38,057 bases of DNA, from NCBI RefSeq assembly GCF_015476545.1, contig NZ_JADMKV010000045.1:1-38057 (forward strand), read 5' to 3'. The notes under the pieces were generated by a model. The model had not been told where the DNA came from and did no database searches. It worked only from the letters and a program-made list of their open reading frames with translations. How positions within the stretch are numbered: position 1 is the first letter of the stretch; each line of letters begins with the position of its first letter. A program made the position numbers and the translations under genes. This document shows, piece after piece, positions 29,812-38,057 of the stretch. This DNA is from Methylobacter sp. BlB1 (GTDB lineage: Bacteria; Pseudomonadota; Gammaproteobacteria; Methylococcales; Methylomonadaceae).

Positions 29812-30687
29812 ATGACAATCACTGCCAATTCAATCGAATCTGCAATCAAAACCCGCCTGCTCGAAATGTCGGAGGCTCGGCATGAATTAATCAAGCAAGT
29901 CTCTCGCTTATCAAGCCTGGGTGTTGATGTAAAAAACACGAGCTTATGTATCGGAGGCTATCTGGAGTCCGTGACGGACGCATACATAAATAATCTGTGT
30001 AGAAAATTAACAGCTGAACATGCAGGAGGAACACCCGCTGAAATTCGTGTTGCTCCTGACCTATACAAGATCATAAGTGATAGATCCTGCGATCGTGATT
30101 TCTCCTACAGCTTCCAAGAGCACGCTGATGGAGATCTGGACGCCGATAAAGAAATGGTGTTGAAATTCCTTAATGCGGTCGATTTTGAAAAAATAGCCGA
30201 GATTATCAATGAACAAATGGCTGGGTTGGTGGAAACCGGCCTGAATATTTTCGCAAAGAAAATCATCAGTCTGCTTAACCTGGATAGTTCACAAGGATAC
30301 TACGAGCCTTACCGCGGGCGATCAAACCGGATTGTCTGCCCAGCATGGGCTTTCAACTATTACGATTCGCATTCCAAAATCCGCGATCTGCTTGTTTTGA
30401 AAAACGCCTTTAAAGTCGTCGAGCGAGAGGCGGTCTTATCGTTTGGTGTGGCGCTGGATGAATACATCCAGGCAGCCCAGCAGCTGAACTGGCAATGCGA
30501 GAAGATCCCATCCCGGTCGGTCTTTGGTAAAGGCGGGCATTTAGAAATCCATTGCTTCAAAGACAAGCACGAGTATCGATTCAGCATCCAGACTTTTGAT
30601 GCCATCCTAGCTTTTTTGACTATCAACGGTGAAGCCGACATCGCGGATAAATTGATGAGCAAAGCCGGTTTGCTGGAGGCTGCGTGA
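29812..30687 (+). CDS. DUF4942-like protein (291 aa)
   Basis: The C-terminal half (FNYYDSHSKIRDLLVLKNAFKVVE, then GHLEIHCFKDKHEYRFS and DKLMSKAGLLE) resembles DUF4942 proteins of plasmids and integrative elements, often next to methylase/helicase genes. Family assignment from memory. The stop overlaps the start of the methylase-helicase gene (TGATG), so the two are translationally coupled and probably act together. Confidence 0.55.
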   Translation: MTITANSIESAIKTRLLEMSEARHELIKQVSRLSSLGVDVKNTSLCIGGYLESVTDAYINNLCRKLTAEHAGGTPAEIRVAPDLYKIISDRSCDRDFSYSFQEHADGDLDADKEMVLKFLNAVDFEKIAEIINEQMAGLVETGLNIFAKKIISLLNLDSSQGYYEPYRGRSNRIVCPAWAFNYYDSHSKIRDLLVLKNAFKVVEREAVLSFGVALDEYIQAAQQLNWQCEKIPSRSVFGKGGHLEIHCFKDKHEYRFSIQTFDAILAFLTINGEADIADKLMSKAGLLEAA

Positions 30688-33600
30688 TGCTGGTGCGGTA
30701 TTTGCCTGTCGAGCTTGATCAATTGCAGTCAAAGGGTAGTACGGCCAGCAAGGCGGGATCGCTGGCCGGCTTGCATCAAAAAAGGCAGGAAACGCTCTCG
30801 CAATTTTTTACAGCCGATTGGGTAATTCAATTTATATGGAAATCGCTACTGCCCGCCTTTAATGCCACCGAAGGCCGTTACAGCCTGCTGGATAACAGCA
30901 TAGGTGCCGCCGGCATGTTCCGTTATGCCGATCCCAAGCGCTTCCACTTGTGCGGTCTTGACGTTGACGGCAAGCTTGTCGAAGACGTTGTCAGAATTCT
31001 TGACGGAAACGGGTACCGGTTCGATGTCGTGCATGCCTCTATGGAGAATGTAGAGCTGGACAGGTTCAGTGCGGCGTTAGTCAACCCGCCATTTTCAATT
31101 CCACTTGCTAGTCCATTCCTGAAGGCGTTCCCAGCAATTACTCATTATGGCAAATTTGGCCCCAACAGCTCGGCTTTATCCCATGAATACGCATTGGCCC
31201 AGGCCTTGGCTCATTGCGATATCGTCGCGGCTGTTGTGCCGTCTACCACCAAGGATGTGATCGCCCAAAATAGTGAGATGTACGGCCGCTTGCGGGCTGT
31301 CTATGAACTCCCCAAGGACACCTTCAAACACGAAAACGTCAAGTCGGTAAAAACCGACCTGCTTATCTTTGGCCGCAAGCTAATAGGGCCCGCGGCATCA
31401 GCGCCTGAAAGCCTGCGGATCAAACGCGGCCAAATCAATGAGCATTCGCCAGTTCCTAAACTGTTCCAGCTGGCGTGCCGTACTATGGATGAGCTTGGTT
31501 TCAGCCGATATCCGATCAGGGCCAAGGAGATCGAACACAGCAATCCCGTGATTACCACACCGATTACTGGTGACAAAACGGTTACTTTGGACAGGGCAGG
31601 ACGCTGGATTAAATTGTCGTTTAAAGACGGGGCCACTGAAGCGCGCGTTATGAACGCGCTGTACCGGAATCGTCTGTTCTCGAGCCATGAGCATAAATAT
31701 CCCAGAAAAACGCTTTATGGCGGCCAGTTTCAGCTGAATCTGGATGTTATATCCATGCAGAGCGACCCTTATCTGGCCTTATCCTCGGTTTGCACGGTGA
31801 TCCGTGATGCCGGCGGCAATCCGGTAATTACTGGGCAACTCCAAAGCGGTTTACGCAGCATACTGAAAGAAAACCGGAAAATGGGAATCCCGTTCGGACG
31901 CACCGTTTATCGCAAAGGGGCACCCAGCTTTAAGGCGACGGCGAATCGCATGGGACTGATCAATCGCAGTGAGAAAGGCGCCGCTGTCAAGCCGGGTGAA
32001 ACTGTTAAGGCATTGCGAGTGGATACCGGTTTTCTGGTTGAGACATCAAGAGGCACATTTTCTTGTGAGCATGATACGTTTTTCTCGTTATTCCAGCCCG
32101 AAAACGACGCGCTTGATGCGGGCTATTGGGAAGAAATCTTCCCGCCGCTAGCGACAAAATTCCCCACGGAAATTGGACGGCTTAAAGCCAAGGCCAAGCG
32201 GCTCGGCATTGATCAATGGTTGAATTGGAACTATCAGCTCGATGATCTTTGTGAGTTGGCGTTTAGGCCTAATGGGGCCGTTTGCGGCTGGCAGATGGCA
32301 CTGGGTAAATCCAGGCTGGCGGTTTCCCTGGCGCTACTTCTCAATGGAAAATCACTGATCGTTTTGAAATCCAGACTGGTGCCGGAAATGGTCAACGAGC
32401 TGAAATCGCTTGGTATCACGGATTACAAGGTAGTGAAATCCAAGGCGGATACCGATCAGCTGGGCAAGGTCAATATCGTCAGTTACGAGCGTTTGAAAAG
32501 AACCATCGATCCCAGATTCCCCAAGCTGACTTTGGCTAAATTTCTGCGTAAGAAAATCAAAAACGTGCTGTGCGATGAAGGGGGCTTGCTGGCCAACTAT
32601 TTCTCGCAACAGACTCAGGCCGTTTGGGCGCTTGGCGCTAAGCGCAGATATATTCTGGACGGCACGCCTTGCCCGAATTATCCCAGGGAGATGCTGAATT
32701 TAGCCGCTTTTGTCGCCGGGCAAGAACGAGCGTACCAGCCGTTCTCGATGAATGGCGGCTTTATCGAGCCTCGGCTTTTTAACAGCGCAGAGCTTCAGCC
32801 AACGGGTAGGGAGGAATTTGCGCGCCGCTATATTACCCTGGAGTGGGCAACCAACGAATTTTTGGACAATCACGAGCGAGGTGCGAAGCGCGAGGTCCCC
32901 AAAATTAAAACAGCGTTCTTGCAAGACTATAGGGAATGGGTGGCTCCGATGATCAAGCGACGGGTCCAGCAAGAACCCGCCGTCAGCAAGTATGTGAAAT
33001 TTCCGATACCAACCCTGTGCGATCCGATCGAGGTGGATTGGGACCTGGAGCATTTGGCGCTCTATGTTAAAACAGCTGAAGACTTCGCTCACTGGTACAA
33101 ATCCTACGCCAAGCAGCGCGGCGAGGAAGGCAAATCACTCAACCTTACGATGATTCTGGCCCGGCTGGAGGCCTGCTTTAAGGCGACCAATGTGCCGAGT
33201 TTAGTTGAAGGCTACGGCAAGGGCTTCAAATCCCTGACCAGGAAAGAAGCGGCCTGCCTGGACTTGATCGAGCGTGAAGTCAAAAAAGGCTTGCGCCCCA
33301 TCGTCTTTGCCAGAAACCCTGTCGTTTTGCACCGACTGTCGGCGGAACTGGACAAGCGTGGCATCAGCAATCTGGTATTCACGGGCGAGGAGACGATCGC
33401 TAAGCGCACCCTAAAACTCAACGAGAGAATCCGCAACGGAAAAGATCAGGTCATGCTGGCAAGTCTTGGCGTCACGCAGGACGGGCTAAACCTGCCCATG
33501 CTCAACAGTGTAATCTTTTACAACCGCAGCTATAAGAGCCGGGAGGAAATGCAGGCCATTTACAGACTCATACGCCCCCAACAGACCAGCGACGTGTTCT

Positions 33601-33806
33601 GTTATTTTCTGCACCTGAAAGGAAGCATCGACTGTTATATGGCTCAGCTAATTCGCTGGAAAACCTTCGCGGCGGAAAGCGGATTGGACTATGGCGAACA
33701 ACCTGATGATGAAGAATTTGTGCATTTTGACGCGTTTATCTACCGTTTTATCAACTCGATTCCCGAGCTAAAAGAAATCATAAAATCCTTGAAAAAAGTG
33801 GCTTAG
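30687..33806 (+). CDS. DNA methylase-SNF2-like helicase fusion (1039 aa)
   Basis: The ATG at 30687 follows GGAGG. Residues about 30-270 form an N6-adenine methylase-like domain: FFTADWVIQFIW, SIGAAGMFRYAD (motif I) and VNPPFSI (NPPF motif). From about residue 530 a SNF2-type helicase follows: CGWQMALGKSRLAVS (Walker A-like), VLCDEGGLL (motif II, DEGG), YILDGTPCP (motif III), then VMLASLGVTQDGLNLP and IYRLIRPQQTSDVF (motif VI). Organisation resembles phage P1 DarB-type antirestriction proteins and methylase-helicases of large plasmids. A role in self-protection against restriction is plausible but unproven. Confidence 0.8.
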   Translation: MLVRYLPVELDQLQSKGSTASKAGSLAGLHQKRQETLSQFFTADWVIQFIWKSLLPAFNATEGRYSLLDNSIGAAGMFRYADPKRFHLCGLDVDGKLVEDVVRILDGNGYRFDVVHASMENVELDRFSAALVNPPFSIPLASPFLKAFPAITHYGKFGPNSSALSHEYALAQALAHCDIVAAVVPSTTKDVIAQNSEMYGRLRAVYELPKDTFKHENVKSVKTDLLIFGRKLIGPAASAPESLRIKRGQINEHSPVPKLFQLACRTMDELGFSRYPIRAKEIEHSNPVITTPITGDKTVTLDRAGRWIKLSFKDGATEARVMNALYRNRLFSSHEHKYPRKTLYGGQFQLNLDVISMQSDPYLALSSVCTVIRDAGGNPVITGQLQSGLRSILKENRKMGIPFGRTVYRKGAPSFKATANRMGLINRSEKGAAVKPGETVKALRVDTGFLVETSRGTFSCEHDTFFSLFQPENDALDAGYWEEIFPPLATKFPTEIGRLKAKAKRLGIDQWLNWNYQLDDLCELAFRPNGAVCGWQMALGKSRLAVSLALLLNGKSLIVLKSRLVPEMVNELKSLGITDYKVVKSKADTDQLGKVNIVSYERLKRTIDPRFPKLTLAKFLRKKIKNVLCDEGGLLANYFSQQTQAVWALGAKRRYILDGTPCPNYPREMLNLAAFVAGQERAYQPFSMNGGFIEPRLFNSAELQPTGREEFARRYITLEWATNEFLDNHERGAKREVPKIKTAFLQDYREWVAPMIKRRVQQEPAVSKYVKFPIPTLCDPIEVDWDLEHLALYVKTAEDFAHWYKSYAKQRGEEGKSLNLTMILARLEACFKATNVPSLVEGYGKGFKSLTRKEAACLDLIEREVKKGLRPIVFARNPVVLHRLSAELDKRGISNLVFTGEETIAKRTLKLNERIRNGKDQVMLASLGVTQDGLNLPMLNSVIFYNRSYKSREEMQAIYRLIRPQQTSDVFCYFLHLKGSIDCYMAQLIRWKTFAAESGLDYGEQPDDEEFVHFDAFIYRFINSIPELKEIIKSLKKVA

Positions 33807-33824
33807 AAGGGGTTGCATATTTCC

Positions 33825-33907
33825 CGGTCTCCGTAGAATGGATAATAGAAACCATTCAAACGGAGACCGAAAACATGTTCTATTTATGTTTTTACGGGTC
33901 TGCGTAA
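33825..33907 (+). promoter_or_regulatory. RBS-masking hairpin with 10-aa minigene
   Basis: CGGTCTCCGT (33825-33834) pairs with ACGGAGACCG (33860-33869), extended by AATGG/CCATT, and covers the GGAG before ATG at 33875. The tiny ORF MFYLCFYGSA ends at 33907, and its last codons (CGGGTCTGCGT) form a third segment that can pair with the GGAG arm. It may regulate the 122-aa gene that follows. Confidence 0.5.
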
Positions 33908-33934
33908 AACGTATTTATTTAATTAGGTGATGTT

Positions 33935-34303
33935 ATGGGTATCAGTGATGATTATTTTAAAAACGATAAACCTCCTGTTGAGCTGTGGGTTATTACACGA
34001 GATCGAGCAAGGGCAGGGAAACCGCCATTTAGAATAGCGCCGCAATCATGGGTTCGTACAGGCGAAACCAGTAAACCGTGGGGCGTTAGAGCAGGTAAAT
34101 CGGAGCGTTATCCAGAAGGGCGTATTTATTCACTACAACACTGTTTTATTTCCGTGCAAGCATCACGGAATCATCTATCACGAATTATTGATGATGAGAT
34201 AAATCACGAAATGCGCAAGTTGCAAGATTTAAAAAATAGGTTGAGACGCTCTATGGATTCTGCTCATCAAATTAATGAATTTCAACACGGACAGGAAAAT
34301 TGA
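33935..34303 (+). CDS. Hypothetical protein (122 aa)
   Basis: Starts MGISDDYFKNDKPPVELW behind AGGTGATGTT. N-terminal half looks beta-rich; C-terminal half is a charged helix (DEINHEMRKLQDLKNRLRRS), likely a coiled coil. No family recognised. Confidence 0.65.
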   Translation: MGISDDYFKNDKPPVELWVITRDRARAGKPPFRIAPQSWVRTGETSKPWGVRAGKSERYPEGRIYSLQHCFISVQASRNHLSRIIDDEINHEMRKLQDLKNRLRRSMDSAHQINEFQHGQEN

Positions 34304-34385
34304 ATCATTTATGATTTCCATGAAGATATTCCGCTTACCCCACTTTATTTACACCTTACAAATCCAATTTTAGTACAGAGGTTTT

Positions 34386-34658
34386 ATGTCAAGCATGTCA
34401 AGTCAAGAACAAGTATTCAAGGCAATTCAAGATGAACGCAGTTTTCAAGATCAAAAATGGGGATCAATAGATGAGCACCCGCATGAAGTCGGTTCATGGC
34501 TAACGATAATGCGCCAGCTACTCAATGATGCAGAGCGGGCCTATATGGGTCAGCGCGGCGACATTGGAGCACTTGATGAAATACGCAAGGTTGTCGCTAC
34601 TGGAGTTGCGTGTATGGAGCAGCATGGAGCAGTTCCAAGGGGCTATGAGTCGTTATAG
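34386..34658 (+). CDS. Phage-type hypothetical protein (90 aa)
   Basis: IQDERSFQDQKWGS, HEVGSWLTIMRQLLNDAERAY and DEIRKVVATGVACMEQHG form a pattern I recall from small phage and plasmid proteins of unknown function. Entirely helical by appearance, perhaps related to small all-alpha nucleotide pyrophosphohydrolases, but catalytic residues are not convincing. Confidence 0.65.
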   Translation: MSSMSSQEQVFKAIQDERSFQDQKWGSIDEHPHEVGSWLTIMRQLLNDAERAYMGQRGDIGALDEIRKVVATGVACMEQHGAVPRGYESL

Positions 34659-34766
34659 TTGGCGTTTACCACGAACCGGAAAGGAACTACGGAAATTGAA
34701 ATATATGAGGACAAAAAGACGGCATTGCGCCAATGCCCAACAAACCAATTAGAGCTGCTATAAAAA

Positions 34767-35042
34767 ATGAATTACCAACGTGTTATTACAAAAATCACAC
34801 TGACCGAAGAATCACAGGATGTTATCCTTCAGTTTCGGGGCAGTTCAAGTGCCATTCAAGCCAAAGCGCTGGAATTCAAAACAGATGAGGAAGGCAATAT
34901 CACATACCTGCTGCTCGACCGCCTCATTCACAAGGCCAATGAAAGTATGTTTGAGTGCTTTCTAAACGAACGATGGGAACAAGGATTCTCACTTTCCGGC
35001 TGTTATGTGAGCGAACTTAATCGATCTGTCGCTAACCGTTAA
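34767..35042 (+). CDS. Hypothetical protein (91 aa)
   Basis: Starts MNYQRVITKITLTEESQD. Small alpha/beta protein with a beta hairpin (VILQFRGSSSAIQAKALEF). RBS weak. No family recognised. Confidence 0.55.
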   Translation: MNYQRVITKITLTEESQDVILQFRGSSSAIQAKALEFKTDEEGNITYLLLDRLIHKANESMFECFLNERWEQGFSLSGCYVSELNRSVANR

Positions 35043-35102
35043 AAAAGGAACAAGCGCAGAAATTCTGTTGATTTCTGCGTATAAAAACATAGGATTTAGA
35101 AA

Positions 35103-35399
35103 GTGACTAAAAACTGGCTAGAACTCATCGTGAAAAATATCCAGCCTCCAACAACCATGGATGAAGCTATTGATCGGTTGATGTGTGTTCTGGAAGACGA
35201 ACAAAAGATCATGCTTGCGGCCATGCCAAAGGAAGATCTGATAATCTTGCACTTCAGCCTGGGAGCGGCGATCCGCAATGCTTTTGGCTTGCACAAACCG
35301 GGAAGCGCATTACTAGCTGATTGCGGAGTTACTCATCCGGATGATGCGGCCGATCTGATTATTCGAAAATTATGGGAAAATTTAGGCTATCTGGATTAG
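35103..35399 (+). CDS. Hypothetical helical protein (98 aa, GTG start)
   Basis: GTG start (MTKNWLELIVKNIQPP). Contains MDEAIDRLMCVLEDEQKIMLAAMPKEDLIILHFSLG, typical of small plasmid proteins in this size range. Function unknown. Confidence 0.6.
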   Translation: MTKNWLELIVKNIQPPTTMDEAIDRLMCVLEDEQKIMLAAMPKEDLIILHFSLGAAIRNAFGLHKPGSALLADCGVTHPDDAADLIIRKLWENLGYLD

Positions 35400-35450
35400 A
35401 GTGTATGTTTGTCCTTAATGAAATCCGGTTTTTGTATTGAAGGAGATCAA

Positions 35451-35747
35451 ATGAATCGTGAGAAAAAAATTCTCTTGGTGTCAATTTCGTTTGCTGTCGC
35501 GGGATGGTTTACAGCCGCTGAAATGGCAACCTCTGTAGGTGCTTTCAAGTTGCGCGCTATGAATGCGGAAGCAGACGCGGCAGACTGGAAGCGCCAGGCT
35601 GGTAAGGCATACACCGAAATGCTGCAAGCGCGCGCTGTTGCCAAAAGCACAGCCGTCCAGGTCCCGGCCGGCGCACGCATAGACTGCACCATGAAAACGA
35701 CCAGCAAGTGCGAAGATGGCACCATTTATCCTCCACAGGACTACTGA
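35451..35747 (+). CDS. Small membrane-anchored protein (98 aa)
   Basis: Start at MNREKKILLVSISFAVAGW behind GGAGATCAA. One N-terminal hydrophobic segment, a helical Ala-rich middle and a C-terminal pair of cysteines (DCTMKTTSKCEDG), suggesting a periplasmic tail with a disulphide. Function unknown. Confidence 0.6.
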   Translation: MNREKKILLVSISFAVAGWFTAAEMATSVGAFKLRAMNAEADAADWKRQAGKAYTEMLQARAVAKSTAVQVPAGARIDCTMKTTSKCEDGTIYPPQDY

Positions 35748-35788
35748 TGCGGTTGCCCACACATAAATCTTAATACCTAAAATTTACA

Positions 35789-35998
35789 ATGAAACCTATA
35801 AAAATAAAAATTAGCTGGACTGACTTTGCGTTAACGGCGATTGGATTACTTTCCGTCGGCTTTCTATTGGCAGTCATTGGTCCGTTCCCTGGAGAACCAG
35901 CGCTCCATGAGAACCCTTGGTATTATTTGAAGGTGTGCAGTATGGGACTTGCCTTCGGTTACATTCTGCGTTGGATGGTGTCTAGTTATAGGCAGTGA
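35789..35998 (+). CDS. Small membrane protein (69 aa)
   Basis: Two hydrophobic segments (FALTAIGLLSVGFLLAVIG and a later MGLAFGYILRWMV). Weak ribosome binding site. Function unknown. Confidence 0.5.
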   Translation: MKPIKIKISWTDFALTAIGLLSVGFLLAVIGPFPGEPALHENPWYYLKVCSMGLAFGYILRWMVSSYRQ

Positions 35999-36227
35999 TC
36001 ATCTCAGTATTTTGCCCAATCCAAAGAATGATTGGTTATTCTTGAAGAACCTCTCCCTAAAGGACGGTGCTTTTCGGCGATTTTGGTAAAACGTGGAGGA
36101 CATCCACAAATTATCGATTCGGCGGGTTCCGAGGTCTAAAAAAGATGAAAACTATTAAAATCACCACAAATGCAAATTGCCAAAGCCAATACAATACTGA
36201 AAAATAAATTATCAAAGGAATAAGTCT

Positions 36228-36518
36228 ATGATTTTAACACCCCATGAAATTCTTAAATATCTTGGGTTTGAAGTGCCGAAAGATGGCGTCGAAATTAACC
36301 CAAATGATGCTTACTTAATTTCTTCTTCATTAAGGCTCATAGGTCAGACTATGAGCGTTACAGCGATTCCTGAACCTTCCCTTGAAGACATTCATGCTGG
36401 GTTGGCCGGGTTGGTTGCCGCGTGGAGTAATGAAGATCTAGTTCCATTAAACGAGAATTCGGTTCTGAAACTTCGCACAACGATTGACGTTGTTTTGACC
36501 AGCTATTTTAAGAAATAG
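36228..36518 (+). CDS. Hypothetical protein (96 aa)
   Basis: Starts MILTPHEILKYLGFEVPKD behind AAAGGAATAAGTCT. Helical (PNDAYLISSSLRLIGQTM, LEDIHAGLAGLVAAW). No family recognised. Confidence 0.6.
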   Translation: MILTPHEILKYLGFEVPKDGVEINPNDAYLISSSLRLIGQTMSVTAIPEPSLEDIHAGLAGLVAAWSNEDLVPLNENSVLKLRTTIDVVLTSYFKK

Positions 36519-36717
36519 AGTGACCTATCATCCGTCTACGTTCAGATCCTTGAATATCGTTGAATAATTTTACCATAAAGCGCGAAAAGCCTCGTCCTTC
36601 AGGTCAAGGATGGATAGCGCAAATCAACACAGATTAAAAATATTGGTTGATATGATTGCGGAAATAATTAATAGTGTTAAATCTTGAATAAATATTTTCT
36701 GATTATTTATCGCAACA

Positions 36718-36981
36718 GTGGCTAAAAAAGCATCGACACCCTCGTTCATCGTGACCTTGCCGTTGAAAGTGACGGCTGATGATGAGCGTTTGTTGCTGGA
36801 TCGTTTTCTTTGCGCCAAGAAACTGAATAATACCCTGCTGCAAGTCGGCATCAACATCGTTCAGCGCATGAGGTCATCCGCTGAATGGCACGCGGCCGCA
36901 GCCATGCCTAACAAAACAGCCGAAGATAAAAGGTTAAAATCGGATGCGTTTGTCAGCCTACGGAAGGAGTCTATTTTTTAA
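36718..36981 (+). pseudogene. TnpB N-terminal fragment (87 aa)
   Basis: SFIVTLPLKVTADDERLLLDRF and NNTLLQVGINIVQRMRSSAEWHAA match the N-terminal region of TnpB/OrfB-type proteins, in which a small wedge/REC region precedes RuvC. The frame stops after LRKESIF, where the family would continue. GTG start. Confidence 0.6.
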
Positions 36982-37203
36982 TCAGTATTCACATCGTTCC
37001 CAACAACATGAATACTGATTTTTTATAAAGCTATTTTTGACATCACGTTTTAAATCAATGACTTATAATAAATAACTCACGCTAATTTTTGACAACTGTA
37101 ACCACTAAATAATTTGAGATCACAATTAAAATCAACAGGTTACATATTTTTGACATAAAAACAAAAATAGAAGTATTAAATTTCCCTCGCGGCTACTGCT
37201 ACA

Positions 37204-37722
37204 TTGCATTACGCAATTCACCTAGGGGGGCGTTGGCGTCATGCCGCCTTCAAAGCGCAGCGCTTTTATAAAAGCCATTTCGACGCCTTGGTTAAACATC
37301 ATGCCGAAGCCGCCAATCTGCATAAGCGGATCGGCTCCCATGAAGCGCAGGCACTGGCTGAAAAAGTATTCAATGCGTTGAATGAATGGGTATTGGGCAA
37401 ACGCGGTCGGCCGCGCTTCAAAGGCCATAAAAGGCCGCTTCACTCGATCCAGGATGTGTTTGGTGACGGCCGCGGCGTGGTGGATCGGGACGTGTATAGC
37501 GCGTTTCTGGCGCGAAATTGTGATGAAACAACCTACAATCCACCACGGCTTGAATTGGCGTGGCGAGCGCTGGAAAACGCGCTTGTGCAGTCGGGATTGT
37601 TTCTGCCTTCCACGTCCAGGCGTGAAGGCGAAACCGCGAGATTAAGCGATACTGTTGAGAAACAGATTCACACTGGCACGATAACTCCGTTATCGTCAGA
37701 GCGGTTCGACTGTGAGACGTGA
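37204..37722 (+). pseudogene. TnpB middle and C-terminal fragment (172 aa)
   Basis: EWVLGKRGRPRFKGHKRPLHSIQ is the typical mid-TnpB segment. It is joined to GVVDRDVYSAFLARN, which resembles the C-terminal end with the last RuvC Asp. Most of the RuvC domain and the zinc finger are missing, so nuclease activity is lost. Confidence 0.6.
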
Positions 37723-37852
37723 GACGATTCGACAACCAGCAGATTTAGCCATATTCGCCTGAATCTGCGTAGCCTGAGTCGACCGCGGTTATTGTCGATG
37801 CCCTACGGTTGCGATAGTCAGAATCCACTTCCTAAAGGAGTGGAGTTTTCAA
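37700..37852 (+). ncRNA. Candidate omega-RNA (reRNA) 3' part of the TnpB relic
   Basis: Ends GAATCCACTTCC-TAAA-GGAGTGGAGTTTTCAA: a terminal hairpin followed by TTCAA, as at the scaffold/guide junction of TnpB RNAs. The adjacent 16-20 nt from 37853 would be the guide. 5' boundary uncertain. Confidence 0.45.
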
Positions 37853-37906
37853 GCATACTTCTTCCAGCCAAATGTGGAAAATGTCGTTTTTTTCTGTTCA
37901 AACGAT

Positions 37907-38057
37907 CACCAAAACCGAACCTGATGTTTCAGTGTTCAGTTTTTTTATGCCCGTCAAAAACCGCATTTTCCCCACTGAACCCCCAAAAAAAGTAAAAGAC
38001 CATTTAAAAACGCGTTTTTCGACCCGACAGAGCACTTGATTTTAGGGCTTAATAGGC
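37907..38057. repeat. Right terminal inverted repeat
   Basis: Inverted copy of 1-151 with about 11 mismatches. The motif GCGTTTTTCGACCCGAC lies at 38012-38028, 29 nt from the end, exactly as on the left. Six of the mismatches fall in two clusters, at left positions about 52-58 and 75-77. Confidence 0.85.
37911..37949 (+). terminator. Outward-facing intrinsic terminator in the right arm
   Basis: AACCGAAC pairs with GTTCAGTT (one G-U) with an inner CTGA/TCAG stem, followed on the plus strand by a run of seven T. Mirror image of the left-arm terminator. Confidence 0.7.

Larger units (their letters stand above)
36575..37852 (+). mobile_element. Decayed IS605/IS607-type TnpB element
   Basis: Bounded on the left by a hairpin-containing end (CCTCGTCCTTCAGGTCAAGG near 36590-36610) and on the right by an omega-RNA-like hairpin ending at about 37852. 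Inside are two fragments of one TnpB gene separated by 220 nt of AT-rich sequence and with an internal deletion. No TnpA is present. It lies about 55 bp from the right terminal repeat. Confidence 0.55.

Noticed and set aside
34525-34766. Additional 75-aa plus-strand ORF overlapping the 90-aa gene
   Set aside because: Out-of-frame shadow of the 90-aa gene, with no ribosome binding site and no recognisable features.

Overview
The window looks like a complete small replicon of about 38 kb, probably a linear plasmid or plasmid-like element of a gammaproteobacterium. The host is inferred from the lambda Red-type recombination genes, the consensus E. coli DnaA box and the strong Shine-Dalgarno sites; a methanotroph-type host is possible but not shown. 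The two ends (1-151 and 37907-38057) are inverted copies of each other with about 11 mismatches, and each arm carries an outward-facing intrinsic terminator. No capsid, conjugation, relaxase, partition, toxin-antitoxin or recognisable protelomerase gene is visible.

Layout. Transcription diverges from about 24.9-25.2 kb and runs outward to both ends. The left arm (24.8 kb to 0.18 kb, minus strand) has four operons, each headed by the same repeated block of about 110 bp (at 24.8, 18.8, 9.0 and 5.2 kb). Operon 1 holds ssb, a Bet/RecT annealase, a YqaJ-type exonuclease and small unknown genes. Operon 2 holds a MoxR/CobS-like AAA+ ATPase, a WGR protein, a DUF3150-like protein split by a group II intron, four small unknowns and a CobT-like VWA protein. 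Operon 3 holds three unknowns and a Uma2-family nuclease. Operon 4 holds a GHKL ATPase, unknowns and a P4-type zinc-ribbon/Toprim primase-like protein. The gene set recalls the ssb-bet-exo and cobS-DUF3150-cobT blocks of SXT/R391 and IncC elements.

The right arm (plus strand) starts with a Rep initiator, an iteron origin (8 iterons, a DnaA box, an AT-rich stretch) and a truncated second Rep. It continues with membrane proteins (DUF350 and NfeD-like), a DUF4942-like protein, a large DNA methylase-SNF2 helicase fusion, several small unknowns, and a decayed TnpB element next to the right terminus.

The most unusual feature is a family of about 24 leader elements placed before nearly every translation unit of the left arm. 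Each has an alternating series of C-rich and G-rich segments: ACCC, GGG+x, CCC, GGG, x'+CCC, then the ribosome binding site GGAG+x and ATG. Segment x' is complementary both to the upstream x, giving an intrinsic-terminator-like hairpin often followed by a T run, and to the ribosome binding site and start codon. The sequence of x differs from gene to gene while the complementarity is kept, which is covariation for alternative RNA folds. I know of no named regulatory family like this. Related hairpins that mask ribosome binding sites occur twice on the right arm.
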